Positions 15,037-17,850 of a stretch of DNA of 17,850 nt are shown piece by piece. Source of the stretch: Anaerolineae bacterium (GTDB lineage: Bacteria; Chloroflexota; Anaerolineae; B4-G1; SLSP01); assembly GCA_016934645.1 (NCBI GenBank), contig JAFGSL010000207.1, forward strand, positions 1 to 17,850. Direction: 5' to 3'. Position 1 is the first letter of the stretch; each line of letters starts with the position of its first letter. A program made the position numbers and the translations under genes. The notes beneath the pieces are model-generated. The model saw nothing but the letters and a program-made list of their open reading frames with translations. It ran no database searches and was not told the DNA's origin.

Positions 15037-17769
15037 TTACGCGTATAGGGAGACCACCACCCGAAACCCGATGATGTCGTACCAGTGAATAGCGCCTAAC
15101 TTCCGGACAGCCCAGTCCCAGAGGCGGTAGGCGCAGCGGGCGCTGCCCTGAGAGCTGACGAAGGCACCCCCACGCAACACCCGGAAGGAATCAGACTTCA
15201 AATCTTCCCACCCATCATTTGCTTGGTACGGGTATTTCTCATATAAACTTCGCGTCCATTCCCACACATCTCCCGCCATATCCAGACATCCATCCGGGCT
15301 GGCTCCTTCCGGGTACATTCCCACCGGTGAAGTTGTCCCCAGGCCACTTTCGCCGGTGTTGCATTTCGCCGCATCCCACTTGTCGCCCCATGGGTACACT
15401 CTCCCCCTCTCAGTCCCCCCCACCGGGGGGGACTGAGGGGGGAAACCACCCCGTGCGGCCTTCTCCCACTCTGCCTCACTGGGCAAACGCACTTCATCGC
15501 CTTGGCCGATCTTCCCTTCTGCCCTCCACACGCCGGTCAGCCATTGACAATAAGCCCACGCATCGTGCCAGATCACCCGGACAACCGGGTGATTAGCGAC
15601 GCCTTCCAAGCAATCCGGGTCATGTGGTTTATATCCACTGACTTCCACGAAACGCCGGAACTGCCCCACCGTCACCGGATACTTGCCGATTTTGTAAGCC
15701 GCGAGTTGGACTCTGTGACGCGGTTTAGCCCACTCGTCGTCATCATCCCCCATCCAAAACGGTCCAGCGGGAATCTCGATGAGTTCGTCGAAATCACGAT
15801 CATCGCCCAAGAAGGCTAGCGCGTTGCCCGCCGCTAACCGAACGACAGCAGGAGCCGTGGAGAGATCCGGTGCCTGCCACAGACTGGTCAGCCGCGTTCT
15901 CGCTTGCTCTACCAACACCGGTTCCGGTTCGGGCAAGTTGCCTAGACCGGTCGCCGCCAGTTCTGCCGCTGCCAGACATACCTTCATATGGCCTTCCACC
16001 TTGCACAACGCTTGGACGAACTCTGCACGCTGTTCGTAAGGAACCGGCGCGTCCAGACTGCCTACCGTCAGCAACAGCACCTCGCGCCACCATTCTTCGC
16101 TCACGATCCGCGCAAGGGAGTCTTTAGGCTGCTGCACCCACCGGCGCGCTAGAAATTGCGCCGCCAAGTACTCCTGAAACGTTAGGTGCGTGAACTGGTA
16201 ACGTCCCCCACGCTCCTCGAACAGCCCGCCGCGATGGCTTGCCGCTGCCAGAAAGGGTTCCAACAACGCCGTTTCGCCGCGCTGCTCGAACACAGGGGCC
16301 AGGATATGCCGCATGCCATCATCATCCAGGCTCGCGCCCGCCTGCCCGCCCTGGTGCATCTGGAATGCCAGATACGAAAGCCACTCGCGCTGCTTGCTGG
16401 GTGGGCCGCCCGCGCCTACCATCCCTTGTCGCGCGCCCGCGTCGTCTTCTCGTCCGGTGTACTCGCTGTTCAGGATTACGTCCACGCACGCGTCGTACAG
16501 CTTGGCCCGTTCTCGCGGCAGCTCGCGTCGGCTGTACTTGACACTCACTACCATCGTCACCAATAATGGTGTATCGATCAAGGGTGGTTGCCCGCGTTGT
16601 TGGCGCTCTGTATTCAGACGGGTAATCACGCCGGTCAAGTCTGTATAGGCCACTTCTCTGTCGTGCGGATGCACGTAAATCTGCTCGCACCACGCCCCCA
16701 CCAACGCTGCAATCTGTTCCTCGTTTAGGGGTTGCACGTCACAGCGCACAAAGTCACCACCGAACGGCGCGTCCCGGTATCCAGCCTCGCGCGCCGTCAC
16801 CAAGCAGCGGTTGCCCGGATACTGGCTGGTGAGCAGGCGTTCCACCTCATCCCGCACAACGCGTCGCTCGTTCACTTGCACCACCTCATCCAGGCCATCG
16901 AGCAAGATGAGACAGCCCTTGCCGCCACGCAGCAGGCGCTCGAAGAAATCCTCGGCTGTATCGAAGTTCTTGTAGCGTGCCCGCAGAAACCACAGCAAGA
17001 ACGCGCCCAGCGTCCCAGCGTCCGGCGTGTGATAGCGGTTGACCTGCTGGCACTGTTCTCGGTAAACCTGCCAAAAGCGCAAGGGGGCCATCAGCGGCAC
17101 CGGCAAGGCCGCGCTGGTCTGCGGTGGCTTGAGGCGCACGTCCAAAGGCTGTCCCAGCAAGGCCGCCGCCAATGTCGAGGCGACAAACGCCAGATAGGTT
17201 GTCTTTCCTGACCCGGCTTTCCCGATAATGGCGACGCGGTCGCCCAAAGTAGGCAGGTCGGCCATGTCCAAAGGCGGCGGTGGTTCAGCGGCTTCAGCTT
17301 CGGCGAGCATCTCCTGTCCCCTGTGCCGCCTAGGGAGTGCGCCCCCGGGTTCCACGGCCGGGCGATGCTGCACGCGCAGCGAGGTGTAGATGGTGGTGAG
17401 GGGCTTATCTAGCGCGCCGGTCTGCTGGAGGTTCTGCAGGCCATGCAGGCGCGTGCGCCCATATTCCCGGAGGACCCAACCCAAGTAATCTGTCAGCACC
17501 TTGGCGAACTCATCTTCGGTGAGTCGTGGTTTGCCCGGCGCGGTCTGATAGACTTCAAAGAGTTGCACCAGGTTGTGGCTGCCGACGATGTTGGCGTCGC
17601 CGTTGATGTCTAAAGCGTCACCGGCGATGTTGTTCTGGGTGGGTACCGTCTGCCCGTGCCGGGCAAAGATAGCTGTTGGCGCTTGGCCTTGTTCCTGCGG
17701 CGCACCGCAATTCCAGCAGAACCGCGCTTTATCTTCCAGTTGTTCACCACATTGAGGGCAGGATTTCAT
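15037..17769 (-). CDS. Zinc-ribbon NACHT ATPase with C-terminal FGE-sulfatase (SUMF1) domain
   Basis: A 910-residue STAND-class protein, probably a sensor or immune-type ATPase in the cytoplasm. Residues 4-21 form a zinc ribbon (C4, C7, C18, C21). Residues 50-68 hold a GD motif (DINGDANIVGSHN). A helical segment at about 80-135 may be an adaptor domain. The NACHT module has Walker A GKAGSGKT (183-190) and Walker B LILLDGLDEV (287-296), and ends with the FTHLTFQEYLAAQF helix typical of these proteins. About 660-908 is an FGE-sulfatase domain: IPAGPFWMG, RLPSEAEWEKAARGG, YPWGD, GDVWEWT and RVLRGG...GFRVVVS. I do not see the cysteine pair of true formylglycine-generating enzymes, so a ligand-binding role is more likely than catalysis. 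A 13-bp palindrome is translated inside this domain. No clear ribosome-binding site precedes ATG 17769; only about 80 bases of upstream sequence are visible and I see no firm promoter there. Confidence 0.92.
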   Translation of the reverse strand: MKSCPQCGEQLEDKARFCWNCGAPQEQGQAPTAIFARHGQTVPTQNNIAGDALDINGDANIVGSHNLVQLFEVYQTAPGKPRLTEDEFAKVLTDYLGWVLREYGRTRLHGLQNLQQTGALDKPLTTIYTSLRVQHRPAVEPGGALPRRHRGQEMLAEAEAAEPPPPLDMADLPTLGDRVAIIGKAGSGKTTYLAFVASTLAAALLGQPLDVRLKPPQTSAALPVPLMAPLRFWQVYREQCQQVNRYHTPDAGTLGAFLLWFLRARYKNFDTAEDFFERLLRGGKGCLILLDGLDEVVQVNERRVVRDEVERLLTSQYPGNRCLVTAREAGYRDAPFGGDFVRCDVQPLNEEQIAALVGAWCEQIYVHPHDREVAYTDLTGVITRLNTERQQRGQPPLIDTPLLVTMVVSVKYSRRELPRERAKLYDACVDVILNSEYTGREDDAGARQGMVGAGGPPSKQREWLSYLAFQMHQGGQAGASLDDDGMRHILAPVFEQRGETALLEPFLAAASHRGGLFEERGGRYQFTHLTFQEYLAAQFLARRWVQQPKDSLARIVSEEWWREVLLLTVGSLDAPVPYEQRAEFVQALCKVEGHMKVCLAAAELAATGLGNLPEPEPVLVEQARTRLTSLWQAPDLSTAPAVVRLAAGNALAFLGDDRDFDELIEIPAGPFWMGDDDDEWAKPRHRVQLAAYKIGKYPVTVGQFRRFVEVSGYKPHDPDCLEGVANHPVVRVIWHDAWAYCQWLTGVWRAEGKIGQGDEVRLPSEAEWEKAARGGFPPQSPPVGGTERGRVYPWGDKWDAAKCNTGESGLGTTSPVGMYPEGASPDGCLDMAGDVWEWTRSLYEKYPYQANDGWEDLKSDSFRVLRGGAFVSSQGSARCAYRLWDWAVRKLGAIHWYDIIGFRVVVSLYA
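15070..15165 (-). other. Variable-region-like C-terminal segment of the FGE domain
   Basis: Residues 869-900, between the conserved RVLRGG and GFRVVVS anchors, correspond to the part of FGE/C-type-lectin domains that is diversified in targets of diversity-generating retroelements. It is rich in W, Y, D, R and other exposed-type residues (for example YRLWDWAVRK and IHWYDI), and many codons end in C, as AAC-derived codons would. No template repeat or reverse transcriptase is in the window, so the assignment is a hypothesis. Confidence 0.3.
15409..15437. repeat. 13-bp inverted repeat inside the FGE domain coding region
   Basis: Arms ctcagtccccccc (15409-15421) and gggggggactgag (15425-15437) are exact reverse complements separated by acc. 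Together with flanking C- and G-runs the element is translated in frame as a Pro/Gly-rich stretch (FPPQSPPVGGTERGR) between AARGG and VYPWGD. These two motifs are normally only a few residues apart in FGE domains, so the palindrome looks like an insertion tolerated in a loop. Confidence 0.85.
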
Positions 17770-17850
17770 TAGAGTTATTGCACAATAAGAACATTAGGTA
17801 GGTTTAACTGGCGAAGCGGAAGTTGACTAGATTAAGCGCCCATCGCTTGC

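Noticed and set aside
13718..15088. Long plus-strand open frame of 456 codons opposite the helicase gene
   Set aside because: It is an antisense shadow of a GC-rich helicase gene whose motifs are unambiguous; its translation shows no recognisable domain and it runs across the terminator/promoter gap.
1..17850. Complete DISARM or complete diversity-generating retroelement locus
   Set aside because: Only a SNF2-DUF3883 helicase and a methylase are seen, with no DrmA/DrmB-like genes; no reverse transcriptase or template repeat was found for the FGE domain.
17770..17850. Promoter upstream of the NACHT-FGE gene
   Set aside because: Only about 80 bases are visible; AT-rich hexamers occur but no -35/-10 pair with proper spacing stands out.

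Overview
The window looks like an accessory region of a Chloroflexota chromosome, probably Anaerolineae-like. The lineage call is inference. It rests on the SH3b/LysM lipoprotein with long Pro/Thr linkers, the secreted beta-helix protein ending in a YLPLIMR tail, and STAND/NACHT ATPases with a GDxNxxG motif near the N-terminus, one of them carrying a C-terminal FGE/SUMF1 domain. All seven genes are on the minus strand, so the order of transcription runs from high to low coordinates.

Region by region, in transcription order. (1) 17769-15037: zinc-ribbon NACHT ATPase with a C-terminal FGE-sulfatase (C-type-lectin-like) domain. (2) 15036-14798: a regulatory gap holding a GC-rich hairpin between direct repeats, a terminator, and a promoter whose -35 box abuts the terminator T-run. 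(3) 14797-11348: SNF2/DEAH helicase with a DUF3883 C-terminus. (4) 11326-9020: STAND ATPase with a helical-repeat C-terminus. (5) 8993-5220: secreted beta-helix protein fused to a clostripain (C11) cysteine peptidase. (6) 5219-3027: membrane-anchored TPR protein whose ATG directly follows the TAG stop of the protease gene. (7) 2922-2128: SH3b-LysM lipoprotein with its own promoter candidate. (8) 2053 to the window edge: N-terminal part of a zinc-ribbon DUF1156 DNA amino-methyltransferase, which stays open to base 1.

The two ends fit a DNA-modification/defence locus: DUF1156 methylase, SNF2-DUF3883 helicase and a NACHT sensor-type ATPase. The middle block (about 2.1-11.3 kb) is clearly AT-richer in the lines I counted by hand (about 45-47% GC, against 63-77% in the helicase and NACHT genes). 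It encodes mainly membrane and secreted proteins plus a STAND ATPase. I read it as a cassette placed between a helicase and a methylase that otherwise tend to be partners. Three of the proteins (NACHT, STAND, TPR-membrane) share a GD-rich motif near the N-terminus, which hints at one signalling theme linking the blocks.

The methylase and NACHT genes also carry short palindromes and low-complexity repeats read through in frame, at positions that look like surface loops. No RNA genes, CRISPR array, transposase or reverse transcriptase were seen.
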